From an uncultured Roseburia sp. (lineage in GTDB: Bacteria; Bacillota; Clostridia; Lachnospirales; Lachnospiraceae), in contig URUD01000016.1 of the NCBI GenBank assembly GCA_900550935.1, forward strand, positions 1 to 50,611: a stretch of DNA of 50,611 nt. Reading direction: 5' to 3'. The first letter of the stretch is position 1. Every line of letters starts with the position of its first letter. The notes under the pieces were generated by a model. It searched no databases. It saw only the letters and a list, made by a program, of their open reading frames with translations, and was not told where the DNA came from. Position numbers and translations under genes: made by a program. Below are positions 1-8,082 of this stretch, one piece after another.

Positions 1-69
1 CGTCAACATATCAGTTCATTATAAAAATATCAAATTTTTGTCTTGACAACTGAGCCATTATAGGGTTTA

Positions 70-666
70 GTGGATAAATATAAAATCCGTAATGAAACAG
101 AATTTAAAAATATGGCTGAATTTATGATGGATAATATTGGTAATTTGCTGTCACCTAATAATGTATGCAATTGTTTAAATAATAGTAAAAGCTCAGTCAC
201 AAGAAAAACGGTATCTAGATATATAGAGTATCTTTGCAATGCTTTTTTATTTTACGAAGCAAAACGGTATGATTTGAAGGGGAAAAAATATCTTGAAAAT
301 AATTGTAAATATTATTTAAGTGATACATCTTTTCGTTTTGCAATTAATGGTACTAAAAATATGGACTATGGTCATGTATATGAAAATATAGTTTATTTAG
401 AATTATTGCGTCGTGGATATGAGGTGTATGTAGGTAAGCTATACAAAAAAGAAATTGATTTTGTGGCAAAGAAAGGAGATGAAGTAATATATATTCAGGT
501 AAGCGATTATATAGGAGAAGAAAAGACTTTTGAGAGAGAATACACACCACTATTAGCAATCAAAGATGCATATACAAAAATCATCATCGCACGAACTCAT
601 CATGAAATGTATAAGTATGAAGGTATTCTTATTTATGATATTGCAAGATGGCTTCTTGATGCATGA
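70..666 (+). pseudogene. DUF4143 C-terminal half of an AAA-type ATPase (truncated)
   Basis: The 198 residues match the C-terminal DUF4143 part of the widespread two-domain AAA ATPases of about 400 residues: a winged-helix-like stretch (about 15-65, with TVSRYIEYL and AFLFYEAKRYD) and a nuclease-like tail (YENIVYLELLRRGYEV, KEIDFVAKKG). The N-terminal Walker A/B ATPase half is absent, and an in-frame TAG lies at 61-63 just before the GTG used here, so the missing half is not simply upstream in this frame within the window. No convincing ribosome site precedes the GTG. The low-GC, AAT/ATA-rich codon use contrasts with the operons further right and suggests acquired DNA. I read it as a relic; a separately expressed C-terminal domain is possible. 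Confidence 0.7.
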
Positions 667-829
667 TAGTTTAACATTCTATGCGAAAGCAATGAGTAGC
701 TCTGGAAATGTGTAGGCAGTCCCCGGCATATAACACATATGCAACACTACCAATCACAAATACCTTATTTATGGGCTTTCCATGTTCTACAAATATTATC
801 AATAACTTTTGTTATATTTGGAGGAAAAT

Positions 830-1013
830 ATGGATGAATACGGATACACAGAGGAAGTTGCATGGAAGCGTCCCAATGTCTGACGGCGAGATTGAGGCAT
901 TGATGGAGCGTATCGGATCTGACAACCTCCGCGTCGCCTACGGTGAAATGCTGGACGGCTGTAAACGTGATCCAGAGAGGGGAATCTGGTTTTTATCATC
1001 ACATCCCTGTTAG
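830..1013 (+). pseudogene. Frameshifted, truncated GNAT acetyltransferase fragment
   Basis: A very good ribosome site (GGAGGAAAAT) leads into ATG 830, which gives only 17 codons (MDEYGYTEEVAWKRPNV) before TGA. The +1 frame continues with SDGEIEALMERIGSDN and LRVAYGEMLDGCKRDPERGIWF to a stop at 1011-1013. The second part resembles, from memory, the N-terminal portion of a family of GNAT acetyltransferases (pattern NLRVAYGEMLDGC..P...W), whose acetyl-CoA-binding domain is missing here. The simplest reading is a gene broken by a one-base change near 880 and then by loss of its 3' end. The ribosome site is intact, so a 17-residue peptide could still be made. Family assignment is moderately uncertain. 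Confidence 0.42.
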
Positions 1014-1097
1014 CAGTTTGTTATGACTTGCTATTTGTGATGATGCCTTATAAGTGATAAATCCACTTTAGGATAATACATAGAAGGAGAAAAAATT

Positions 1098-1787
1098 ATG
1101 AAATTTAAACAATTTAGTGTTGCCGTGATGACAGGATGTATGGTATTGACTTGTGCCGGATGTGGTACGTCTGGGGAAAATCAATCTACAAACATAACAA
1201 GAACACAGGTAGACATGCCGATAGAAACTTCTACTGAAGAAATATGCGTAGAACCGATCCAGAGCATGTATGATGTCAATGATCTGTCTAACAGTGAGTT
1301 TGCAGCGTCATTTACCGCGGATGATGTAAAAACACAGGAGAACCAGACGAGCATTCATCTGACAGCTTATGATTATGAGCAGTTTAACGCTTCAGAAATA
1401 GAAAATCTGAAAGTTGGTGATACTCTGGTGATTGACCAGAAAGAAATGAAAGTTGAATCGGTGGAGCCACAGAGTGATAGCTGGATTCAGATAAATGGCG
1501 GATTAGAGCAGGATGGATGCGATTTATACAAAGGCGAAGATGGATTGTATTATGAGATGCAGCTGGAATCTAAAAGCTACCAACCGATGACGCAGCTAGA
1601 TTTACCCCTGACAAAGAATTTCGTCTTTATGGATTCATCAGACCCGGATAAACAAGGGCAGAAATATAATACAGAAGAATTTTTGGATTTGTTAAAAGAT
1701 GATGTTTATGGTTTTTATCCCAATAATTCCACAGTAACAGTGGAGAATGGAGAAATTACTCAGATTACAAGAAATTTTATACCGTAA
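1098..1787 (+). CDS. Predicted secreted lipoprotein of unknown function
   Basis: ATG 1098 follows GAAGGAGAAAAA. The first 22 residues are a lipoprotein signal: basic MKFK, a hydrophobic core and the lipobox LTCAGC, so Cys22 should be lipidated and the protein held on the outer face of the membrane. The mature part (about 207 residues) starts with a Ser/Thr/Asn-rich spacer, then an acidic domain with no membrane segment or motif that I recognise. It includes LKVGDTLVIDQKEMKVESVE, which looks like a small beta-barrel turn. It stands alone between a broken gene and a restriction enzyme, so context gives no job. Confidence 0.75.
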   Translation: MKFKQFSVAVMTGCMVLTCAGCGTSGENQSTNITRTQVDMPIETSTEEICVEPIQSMYDVNDLSNSEFAASFTADDVKTQENQTSIHLTAYDYEQFNASEIENLKVGDTLVIDQKEMKVESVEPQSDSWIQINGGLEQDGCDLYKGEDGLYYEMQLESKSYQPMTQLDLPLTKNFVFMDSSDPDKQGQKYNTEEFLDLLKDDVYGFYPNNSTVTVENGEITQITRNFIP

Positions 1788-1884
1788 AGCTACATCAAAG
1801 TACAATATAACAGTCATCAAATGATGCAGTATTCAATGTCAGAGTTTAACAGGAAACAGGATAAAAGTGAAATGGGGAAAAACT

Positions 1885-2700
1885 ATGGACAACACAAAAA
1901 AACTTGCAATCGAAACCATTGTTGACCGGGAGATCAGGCGGTTTGCGGACAGCTACCGGACTCGTTTTACAAACGAGGTTGATGATCCGGATGGTGTCAT
2001 AAACAGTAAAAAGAATAATTGTTTCGTGGCAGAGCTGGGAAAAGAATTTATGTTTTACAGCGCGTTTGTGAGAAGTTTTGACAGTTCTTTTGGCAAGGTA
2101 TTGGAAAAAATCGGAAATGAAGTGGCGAAACTGTCTTATGATGTGAGAGGAAATATCGATTCCTTTTTACTGCCGCAGCAGTCACAGCATATGGACTATA
2201 TCATATTAGAATATGAAAAACACCGTAAACCGAAAACAACGGATTATAGCGAATTTGTGTGTATGATACCGGATGATATCAGGAGCTTTCAGAAGTCACA
2301 TGTGACGGATCATTATTTTTACAACGAAAAGAAAAAAGAACATTACCTGATCGAATTAAAAGCCGGTGGAGATCTGGATAACAAAAAAGCAAAGACAGAA
2401 AAACTGGCTTTGCTGCAGGAATATTTTATCCTGAAAAATGCGCTGCGAGACAGACCGGATGAAACCGTAAAGATCTATTTCGGCACGGCTTATAACAAAT
2501 ATGGCGAGGAAAGCGAGTGGCGGCAGGAGCGGGTAAAGCAGTTCTTTGCGGAGGAAGAACTGCTTATAGGAAAAGACTATTGGAACTTTGTCTGTGATGA
2601 CCCGCAGGGATTTGAGATCGTGTTTGCGCAGTATGCGAAAAGCGCGGGGTACATCAAGGAGACTTTGGAGCAGATCAAAGGACTATATTTCAGAAGCTAA
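1885..2700 (+). CDS. TdeIII-like type II restriction endonuclease
   Basis: The 271-residue protein resembles the TdeIII restriction endonuclease family: N-terminal helical region with DSYRTRF, DDPDGVINSKKNN and the phrase FYSAFVRSFDSSFGKVLEKIG, then a PD-(D/E)xK-like core with DHYFYNEKKKEHYLIELKAG (acidic residue followed by beta strand and E-x-K). TdeIII is reported to cut GGNCC; whether this one does is unknown. GTG 1867 would add six residues, but ATG 1885 has a purine-rich GGGGAAAACT before it and gives the family-like MDNTKKLAIE start. No DNA methyltransferase is within the window on either side, which is odd for an active enzyme. Its 3' end overlaps the convergent PucR-type gene by 18 bp. 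Confidence 0.72.
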   Translation: MDNTKKLAIETIVDREIRRFADSYRTRFTNEVDDPDGVINSKKNNCFVAELGKEFMFYSAFVRSFDSSFGKVLEKIGNEVAKLSYDVRGNIDSFLLPQQSQHMDYIILEYEKHRKPKTTDYSEFVCMIPDDIRSFQKSHVTDHYFYNEKKKEHYLIELKAGGDLDNKKAKTEKLALLQEYFILKNALRDRPDETVKIYFGTAYNKYGEESEWRQERVKQFFAEEELLIGKDYWNFVCDDPQGFEIVFAQYAKSAGYIKETLEQIKGLYFRS

Positions 2701-3816
2701 TAACACACACAGGATCTGAAATTCAAGATCATAATCGACATCGAGCAGCTCTTTTAACTTGCCGATCCGGTAACGGATGGTGTTTGGGTGCTGAAAAAGA
2801 GCAGAAGCGGTCACATCAATGTCAAAATGATGTCGTACAAGCTGATCCAGAGTGTTTTTTAAAACATCGTTTTTCTGATTCGAAAGAGCAACGGTTTTTT
2901 CCTCTAAGAACGCACGCGAATAGCGGTCTTTATAGAGCGGGAAGATTAGATGGTAAAGCCCCAGTTCACTGTAGGTTAGCGTGGATTTATTGCGTTTAGC
3001 AGCTGTATGGCAGGTGTGGATGCTGCGTTCGATCGCGATATCGATGTCGGTTAAGGGAAGTGCGCGGTCACTGATGCCGGCAAAATACGAAGAAAGGTTC
3101 AGTTCGATCATAATATTGTTCCAGATACCGGAAATAGAGGATTCTTCTCCAAAGCATAAGAGAAGGATCCCTTTTTTATATTTTAAGATGCGCAGATTGG
3201 CGTTGGTTTTTAAGTGCCTGGAAGACAGCATAAGCTTATTGATGTTTCGTTCCAGGGAAAATTCATCAATATCGTTGTGGGAAAGCAGGTACAGGGCAGT
3301 GACCATTTCACTGTTTTGCGTAGTTTCTTCGTCAGGAAAAAGAGAGCGGATCAGATCTTTTCTCTGTGAAATATGAGAGGAATCTGAGAGAAACGTGTCG
3401 ATCAGATCTTCATAATAATTATAGTTGGCAGAAGAACGCAGATGGTCCGTTATATTTAAAATAACATCCTCGATGTAAATATCATTGAAAAGAAAAACAG
3501 GAACCTCGGATCTTTCTGCCAGCGCGATGATATCATCCGGTAAGGACTCAAAAAATATCGTTTTGATGGCAAAGGCAGACACACCGATCTCGATCAGAGC
3601 TTCGAATGCCGGATAGATCTTGGACACATCATTTTTGGCAAAGAGGAGATTGGTAATGACGAAATCCCCTTCATGAAACCCACTGAAATCGCCTTCGATT
3701 CCTTCGTAATCCAAAATAACGACGTTTGATATATTGCGGTACAGACCTTTGGAACCTGCCACCAGAACCAGATTTTTTAAAAAATCAAATTTTTCAAGAG
3801 ATGCTACATCAAGCAT
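2683..3816 (-). CDS. PucR-family transcriptional regulator
   Basis: The 377-residue protein has the PucR layout: N-terminal PucR ligand-sensing domain (about 1-120; LVAGSKGLYRNISNV, EGDFVITN), a linker/GGDEF-like middle, and a C-terminal helix-turn-helix of the HTH_30 type (about 325-377: TASALFQHPNTIRYRIGKLKELL). Such proteins regulate purine, proline, GABA or amino-acid catabolic operons in response to substrate. Start is taken at 3816, where GGAGGGGAACGGT gives an ideal ribosome site; a longer frame to 3921 has none. It is divergent from the M20-hydrolase operon, with both promoters in a 227-bp gap, so it is very likely that operon's regulator. Its end overlaps the convergent restriction gene by 18 bp. 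Confidence 0.85.
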   Translation of the reverse strand: MLDVASLEKFDFLKNLVLVAGSKGLYRNISNVVILDYEGIEGDFSGFHEGDFVITNLLFAKNDVSKIYPAFEALIEIGVSAFAIKTIFFESLPDDIIALAERSEVPVFLFNDIYIEDVILNITDHLRSSANYNYYEDLIDTFLSDSSHISQRKDLIRSLFPDEETTQNSEMVTALYLLSHNDIDEFSLERNINKLMLSSRHLKTNANLRILKYKKGILLLCFGEESSISGIWNNIMIELNLSSYFAGISDRALPLTDIDIAIERSIHTCHTAAKRNKSTLTYSELGLYHLIFPLYKDRYSRAFLEEKTVALSNQKNDVLKNTLDQLVRHHFDIDVTASALFQHPNTIRYRIGKLKELLDVDYDLEFQILCVLLASEI

Positions 3817-3861
3817 ACCGTTCCCCTCCATTTCCAGAAAAAATCGTAAATCAATAGATCT

Positions 3862-3890
3862 ACCATAACATAAATTTGTAAAAATTACAA
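3862..3890 (-). promoter_or_regulatory. Predicted sigmaA promoter of the PucR-type gene
   Basis: Read on the minus strand, TTGTAA (3890-3885) and TATGGT (3867-3862) are separated by 17 bp. Its -35 element lies inside the palindrome at 3875-3891, so the regulator may control itself. Confidence 0.5.
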
Positions 3891-3891
3891 A
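3875..3891. promoter_or_regulatory. Inverted repeat, candidate PucR operator
   Basis: TTTGTAA-AAA-TTACAAA is a perfect 7-bp inverted repeat around a 3-bp spacer. It covers the -35 of the divergent regulator gene and sits about 30 bp upstream of the operon's -35. It does not resemble the B. subtilis PucR box, so binding by this regulator is inferred from position only. Confidence 0.4.
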
Positions 3892-3920
3892 AAATGAGAA
3901 GAAACTTTGTTTTTCATCCA

Positions 3921-3949
3921 TTGAAAGAAAACGGATAACTTGGTATAAG
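3921..3949 (+). promoter_or_regulatory. Predicted sigmaA promoter of the catabolic operon
   Basis: TTGAAA (3921-3926) and TATAAG (3944-3949) are separated by exactly 17 bp; each matches consensus at five of six positions. The expected start is near 3956, only about 13 nt before the terminator-like hairpin at 3969. Confidence 0.65.
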
Positions 3950-3968
3950 TATAGCTATGGAAAGCGAA

Positions 3969-4006
3969 GGAGCTTGCAGAAGAGATTCTGCAGGCTCCTT
4001 TTTTGC
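3969..4006 (+). terminator. Promoter-proximal terminator hairpin (candidate attenuator)
   Basis: Arms GGAGCTTGCAGAA and TTCTGCAGGCTCC pair over 13 bp with one G-U wobble around a GAGA loop, followed by six T. No gene on this strand ends here, because the neighbour to the left is transcribed leftward. It therefore sits in the 5' leader of the M20-hydrolase gene and would stop most transcripts after about 50 nt unless relieved. Confidence 0.75.
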
Positions 4007-4042
4007 TATTTGGAAATGGCAGAAGGAAGGATGACGGCAGTT

Positions 4043-5665
4043 ATGAGAGACGAGATCCTGGCATTGACCAGAGAAATGGTAGCAATACCGAGTGTGAATA
4101 CAACAGAGGGCGAAAAGGCGATCGCGGTTTTTATCGAACAGTATTTAAGAGAAATCCCATATTTCACAGAACATCCCGGGCAGGTCGTGATACAGAGACT
4201 GAAAAATGACGCCCTGGACCGCAGAAATGTGTTTGCACTGCTTCGGGGAGAAAAGAAGGAAAACGCAAACACAGTCATTTTCCATGGACACACAGACACC
4301 GTTGGGGTTGAGGATTATGGAGAACTGCAGAAGGATGCGTTTGATACGCAGGCACTTGCAGAAAAACTTGGTCAGATAGAACTCCCAAAGGAAGTCAGAG
4401 AAGATCTGGAATCGGGGGATTACCTGTTTGGCAGAGGAGCCTGTGACATGAAGAGCGGGGATGCGGTATTTCTTGTACTGCTTAAGCACATAGCAGAGCA
4501 CGTAAAAGAATTTTCCGGAAATATCCTTCTTTCCCTTAATCCGGTCGAGGAAAACCTGCATACAGGGATCATAGAGGGGATTGACGTGATCGAAAAACTG
4601 AAAGAGCAATACGGGCTTACCTATGTACTGGCGATCAACAATGATTACACCTGCCCGATGTATCCGGGAGATACGAGTCAGTATATCTACACAGGAGTGG
4701 GAGGAAAACTGCTTCCATGCTTTTATATCCAGGGAAGAGAAACTCATGTGGGACAGTGCTTTGAAGGGTATGATCCCACAACGGTGGCAGCCAACCTGAC
4801 GTCAGCGATCAATTTAAATCCGGAATTTTGTGATTCTTACAAAGGAGAATATTCACTGCCGCCGGTCGCACTGAAATTGAAAGATTTAAAAGGCTGGTAC
4901 AATGTGCAGACTGCAAAGGAAGCCTTTGTGTATTTTAATTATTTTGTCCATGATACCGGAACGGATGAAGTGATACAAAAGTTTGTGAAAACGGCACAGC
5001 AGGTCGTGAAAGATACCATGAGATCGGTAAATGAGAACTATCAGAAATTTTGCCGGATATCGGGCAAGGAATACAGCCCGATCGCAGATGAATGGACGGT
5101 CATGACATATGAGCAGCTGTATCTGCTTGCAAAAGAAAGATGCAGCGATCTGGAGAAAGAATTAGAGCGGATCACGAAAGAACGGCTGGCGGAGCAGGAA
5201 GATAAAAGAGAGATCCCGATCCATCTGATCCGGATGATGCTTGCAAAGGCAAATCTGCACCACCCGGTCGTCGTACTCTATTTTGCCGCACCGTATTGTC
5301 CGCATAACACATTAAAAGAACAGGAGGAAGCGATCTTATCAAAACTCAGACAGATCACGGAAGAAATGAAGAAAGAGGAAGGCATTTCCTATCAGATATG
5401 CCAGTTTTTCCCGAGTCTTTCGGACAGCAGTTATCTGGCAATCGATGACAGTGAGCAGGCGATCGAGGTACTTCGGAAAAATTTCCCGCAGATGGAACAG
5501 CTTTATCCACTGCCGTTTTCACAGATGAAAAAACTGGGAATCAAGGCAGTAAACTTTGGTGTTCATGGAAAGGATGCCCACAAATGGACAGAACGGCTTT
5601 ATATGCCGTACAGTTTTGAAGTTTTACCGAAACTGATCAGAAAGACATTAGAAAGTTTTTTATAG
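4043..5665 (+). CDS. RocB-like M20-family metallohydrolase
   Basis: The protein (540 residues from ATG 4043) belongs to the M20 zinc peptidase/deacylase superfamily and its length and order fit the arginine-utilisation protein RocB. Metal-site motifs are visible: FHGHTDTVG (His, Asp), GRGACDMKSG (Asp), NPVEENLHTG (Glu pair) and a late VHGKDAHKWTE (His). It probably hydrolyses an amide or peptide bond of an arginine-like substrate in the cytoplasm. Three in-frame ATGs compete (4016, 4031, 4043). The purine run AGAAGGAAGG at 4021-4030 touches 4031 and lies 12 nt from 4043; I prefer 4043, which gives MRDEILALTREMVAIPSVNT, the usual family start. It is the first gene of a six- or seven-gene operon. 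Confidence 0.82.
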   Translation: MRDEILALTREMVAIPSVNTTEGEKAIAVFIEQYLREIPYFTEHPGQVVIQRLKNDALDRRNVFALLRGEKKENANTVIFHGHTDTVGVEDYGELQKDAFDTQALAEKLGQIELPKEVREDLESGDYLFGRGACDMKSGDAVFLVLLKHIAEHVKEFSGNILLSLNPVEENLHTGIIEGIDVIEKLKEQYGLTYVLAINNDYTCPMYPGDTSQYIYTGVGGKLLPCFYIQGRETHVGQCFEGYDPTTVAANLTSAINLNPEFCDSYKGEYSLPPVALKLKDLKGWYNVQTAKEAFVYFNYFVHDTGTDEVIQKFVKTAQQVVKDTMRSVNENYQKFCRISGKEYSPIADEWTVMTYEQLYLLAKERCSDLEKELERITKERLAEQEDKREIPIHLIRMMLAKANLHHPVVVLYFAAPYCPHNTLKEQEEAILSKLRQITEEMKKEEGISYQICQFFPSLSDSSYLAIDDSEQAIEVLRKNFPQMEQLYPLPFSQMKKLGIKAVNFGVHGKDAHKWTERLYMPYSFEVLPKLIRKTLESFL

Positions 5666-5677
5666 GAGGATGAGAAA

Positions 5678-6514
5678 ATGTTTGTAAAGGATGGCACAGG
5701 TATATTGAAAAAAGTATTGGTTTCCAAACCGGAGTTTTTAAAACCGGCTCCCATCAATGAGATCGCCAGAAAGTGGAAAGATACGACAATGGATGTGGAA
5801 ACCATGCTGCGGGAGCATCAGGAATTTGTGAACGCATATCAGAAAGCAGGGGTTGAGGTCGCATATTTAGAGCCGGATGCGCAACGACCGAATGCAGTAT
5901 TTGCAAGGGATTTTGGCGGATGTGTCAAAGAGGGATACATCCTGGGACGGTTTAAACTTGATATGAGATACCGGGAACATGTTGATTATAAGAAACGGAT
6001 GGAGGAGCTTGGGATCCCGATGATCGGCGAGGTGAAAGAAGGGCTTTTTGAGGGCGGCGATTTCATGTTTATGAATGAGCATTGGATCGCAGTCGGCATG
6101 GCAGACCGCACCAATGAAGCCGGATTAAGGGAATTAAAAGCGATACTGGAGCCGCTTGGATATGAAGTGACAGGGGTTCCGTTAAAACAGGAATACCTGC
6201 ATCTGGATATGTGCTTTAACCTGGTGGATGAACATCTGGCGGTATCTTATCAGGATGGGCTGCCACAGGAGTTTCGGGAACTGTTAAAAAAGCGGGATAT
6301 TGAGATCATAGATGTGCCGGAAGAGGCGATCTTTCTGCATGGCTGTAATCTACAGGCACTGGGAGGACACCGGGTGATGTCCTTAAAACGAAATGAGAGT
6401 GTCAACGAAAGACTGGCAGCAAAAGGAATGGACGTCATTGAAGTTGCAGTTACGGAGATCCTGAAAGCGGGAGGCGGACCGCATTGCATGACATTCCCAC
6501 TCATACGGGAATAA
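5678..6514 (+). CDS. DDAH/arginine deiminase-like guanidino hydrolase
   Basis: At 278 residues this matches the short single-domain members of the guanidine-modifying superfamily (dimethylarginine dimethylaminohydrolase, short amidinotransferases) rather than the 410-residue arginine deiminase. The conserved landmarks are present: AVFARDFG, EGGDFMFMN, the catalytic His in LHLDMCF (His175) and the nucleophilic Cys in GGGPHCMTFPL (Cys270). The expected reaction is hydrolysis of a substituted guanidinium to a ureido group, for example dimethylarginine to citrulline plus dimethylamine, in the cytoplasm. It starts 12 bp after the M20 gene behind AGGAGGATGAGAAA, so the two are translated as a pair. 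True substrate (arginine, methylarginine or another guanidine) cannot be read from sequence. Confidence 0.82.
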   Translation: MFVKDGTGILKKVLVSKPEFLKPAPINEIARKWKDTTMDVETMLREHQEFVNAYQKAGVEVAYLEPDAQRPNAVFARDFGGCVKEGYILGRFKLDMRYREHVDYKKRMEELGIPMIGEVKEGLFEGGDFMFMNEHWIAVGMADRTNEAGLRELKAILEPLGYEVTGVPLKQEYLHLDMCFNLVDEHLAVSYQDGLPQEFRELLKKRDIEIIDVPEEAIFLHGCNLQALGGHRVMSLKRNESVNERLAAKGMDVIEVAVTEILKAGGGPHCMTFPLIRE

Positions 6515-6576
6515 CAAAAAAACACACCTGATTGATGTAGAAACTAAGGGGAAATCTATAGAAAAAGGGTGAAAAC

Positions 6577-8082
6577 ATGAAAAAGAAACTTGGCGTATTA
6601 TTTTTAGTGGCACTTTGTACGATCGCGATGGCAGCCTGCGGAAGCAGTAAGACATTGGATGAGACAAAAACGATCAGCACGGTAGAAGATCTGGAAGGAG
6701 CAAAGATCGGTGTTCAGCTTGGAACGACCGGAGATATTTATTCTTCCGATTATGAGGGCGATGAAGCCGGAACAACGGTAGAGCGTTACAACAAGATGGC
6801 GGATGCCATTCAGGCATTGAAGCAGGGCAAGATTGACTGTGTGATCGTGGATGAACAGCCGGCGATCGCGGTGACAAAAGACAGTGGCGACTTAAAGATC
6901 CTGGATGAGGAATTTGTCTCCGAAGATTATGCGATCTGTATTGCAAAAGGAAATGAGCAGCTGAAAGAGAAGATCAATGAGGCACTTGGCGCGCTGAAAG
7001 AAGATGGCACCATAGCGGACATCATATCAAACTATATTGGTGAAGAGGCAGGAAAACATCCATATAAAACCCCGGCGGGAACCAGTTATGACAACGGAAC
7101 ACTGGTGGCAGCCACCAATGCAACATTCCCACCTTATGAGTATTACGAAAATGAAACCGTGACAGGAATTGACATTGATATCATAACAGCGATCGGTGAC
7201 AGACTTGGGATGAAAGTCGAGATCTCGGATATGGAGTTTGATGCGATTATAAATTCCGTTAATTCAGGAAAAGCGGATGTCGGCATTGCCGGGCTTACGG
7301 TTACGGAGGACCGGCTGAAATCCATTGATTTTTCTGATACATATACGACATCCAGGCAGGTCATTATCATAAAGGGAGACGGCATGGGAAACCAGCTTAG
7401 CCTCAGCGAGAAATTTAAAAATAACTTTATCAAGGACAGCAGATGGAAATACATTGCAAAAGGTCTGGAAAATACCTTGATCATTGCAGTCTGCTCGGCA
7501 GTGCTTGGTATTTTACTTGGATTTTTGGCAGCGTTTGTCCGGGTAACCCATGACAAAAATAAGAGTCTTGGATTTTTGAACCTGATCTGTAAAGTGTACC
7601 TTACGGTGGTAAGGGGAACTCCAATGATGATACAGCTTCTGATCATGTATTATGTGGTATTTAAGGCGGTCAATGTGGACAAAGTACTGGTTGCAGTCAT
7701 TGCATTTGCCATAAATTCAGGAGCCTATGTCGCAGAGATCTTAAGAAGCGGTATCATGTCGGTGGATCAGGGACAGTTTGAAGCAGGACGGAGCCTTGGA
7801 CTGAGCTATCACGTTACCATGATCTATATTGTTCTGCCTCAGGCGATCAAAAACGTTCTGCCGGCACTGTGCAATGAGTTCATTACCCTGCTGAAAGAGA
7901 CATCGATCTGTGGCTATATCGGACTCAACGACCTGACCCGTGGAGGCGATATCATACGAAGCAATACATTTGACGCATTTATGCCCCTTGTCTCCGTTGC
8001 TGTGATTTATCTGATCTTTGTGCAGCTTTTGACGATGGGAGTAGCAAAAATGGAAAGGAGCCTGAGAAAAAATGAACGCTGA
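6577..8082 (+). CDS. Amino-acid ABC transporter: permuted binding domain fused to permease
   Basis: This 501-residue protein is both binding protein and membrane subunit of a polar amino-acid importer. Residues 1-21 are a lipoprotein signal (MAAC, Cys21). Residues 33-155 are the C-terminal half of a family-3 binding protein (VEDLEGAKIGVQLGTTGDI, KIDCVIVDEQPA, GALKEDGTIADI). Residues 174-265 are the N-terminal half of the same fold (LVAATNATFPPYEYYE, GIDIDII, DVGIAGLTVTEDR, IDFSDTY). The halves are therefore swapped, a circular permutation. From about 296 follows a standard HisM/GlnP-type permease with the EAA-like loop EAGRSLGLSYH. It is translationally coupled to its ATPase by an 11-bp overlap. 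Given the neighbours, arginine, citrulline or methylarginine are plausible ligands. Confidence 0.85.
   Translation: MKKKLGVLFLVALCTIAMAACGSSKTLDETKTISTVEDLEGAKIGVQLGTTGDIYSSDYEGDEAGTTVERYNKMADAIQALKQGKIDCVIVDEQPAIAVTKDSGDLKILDEEFVSEDYAICIAKGNEQLKEKINEALGALKEDGTIADIISNYIGEEAGKHPYKTPAGTSYDNGTLVAATNATFPPYEYYENETVTGIDIDIITAIGDRLGMKVEISDMEFDAIINSVNSGKADVGIAGLTVTEDRLKSIDFSDTYTTSRQVIIIKGDGMGNQLSLSEKFKNNFIKDSRWKYIAKGLENTLIIAVCSAVLGILLGFLAAFVRVTHDKNKSLGFLNLICKVYLTVVRGTPMMIQLLIMYYVVFKAVNVDKVLVAVIAFAINSGAYVAEILRSGIMSVDQGQFEAGRSLGLSYHVTMIYIVLPQAIKNVLPALCNEFITLLKETSICGYIGLNDLTRGGDIIRSNTFDAFMPLVSVAVIYLIFVQLLTMGVAKMERSLRKNER

Noticed and set aside
5867..6667. Several minus-strand frames opposite the DDAH-like gene
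   Set aside because: No start signals, and the plus strand carries a complete, motif-bearing gene in an operon.
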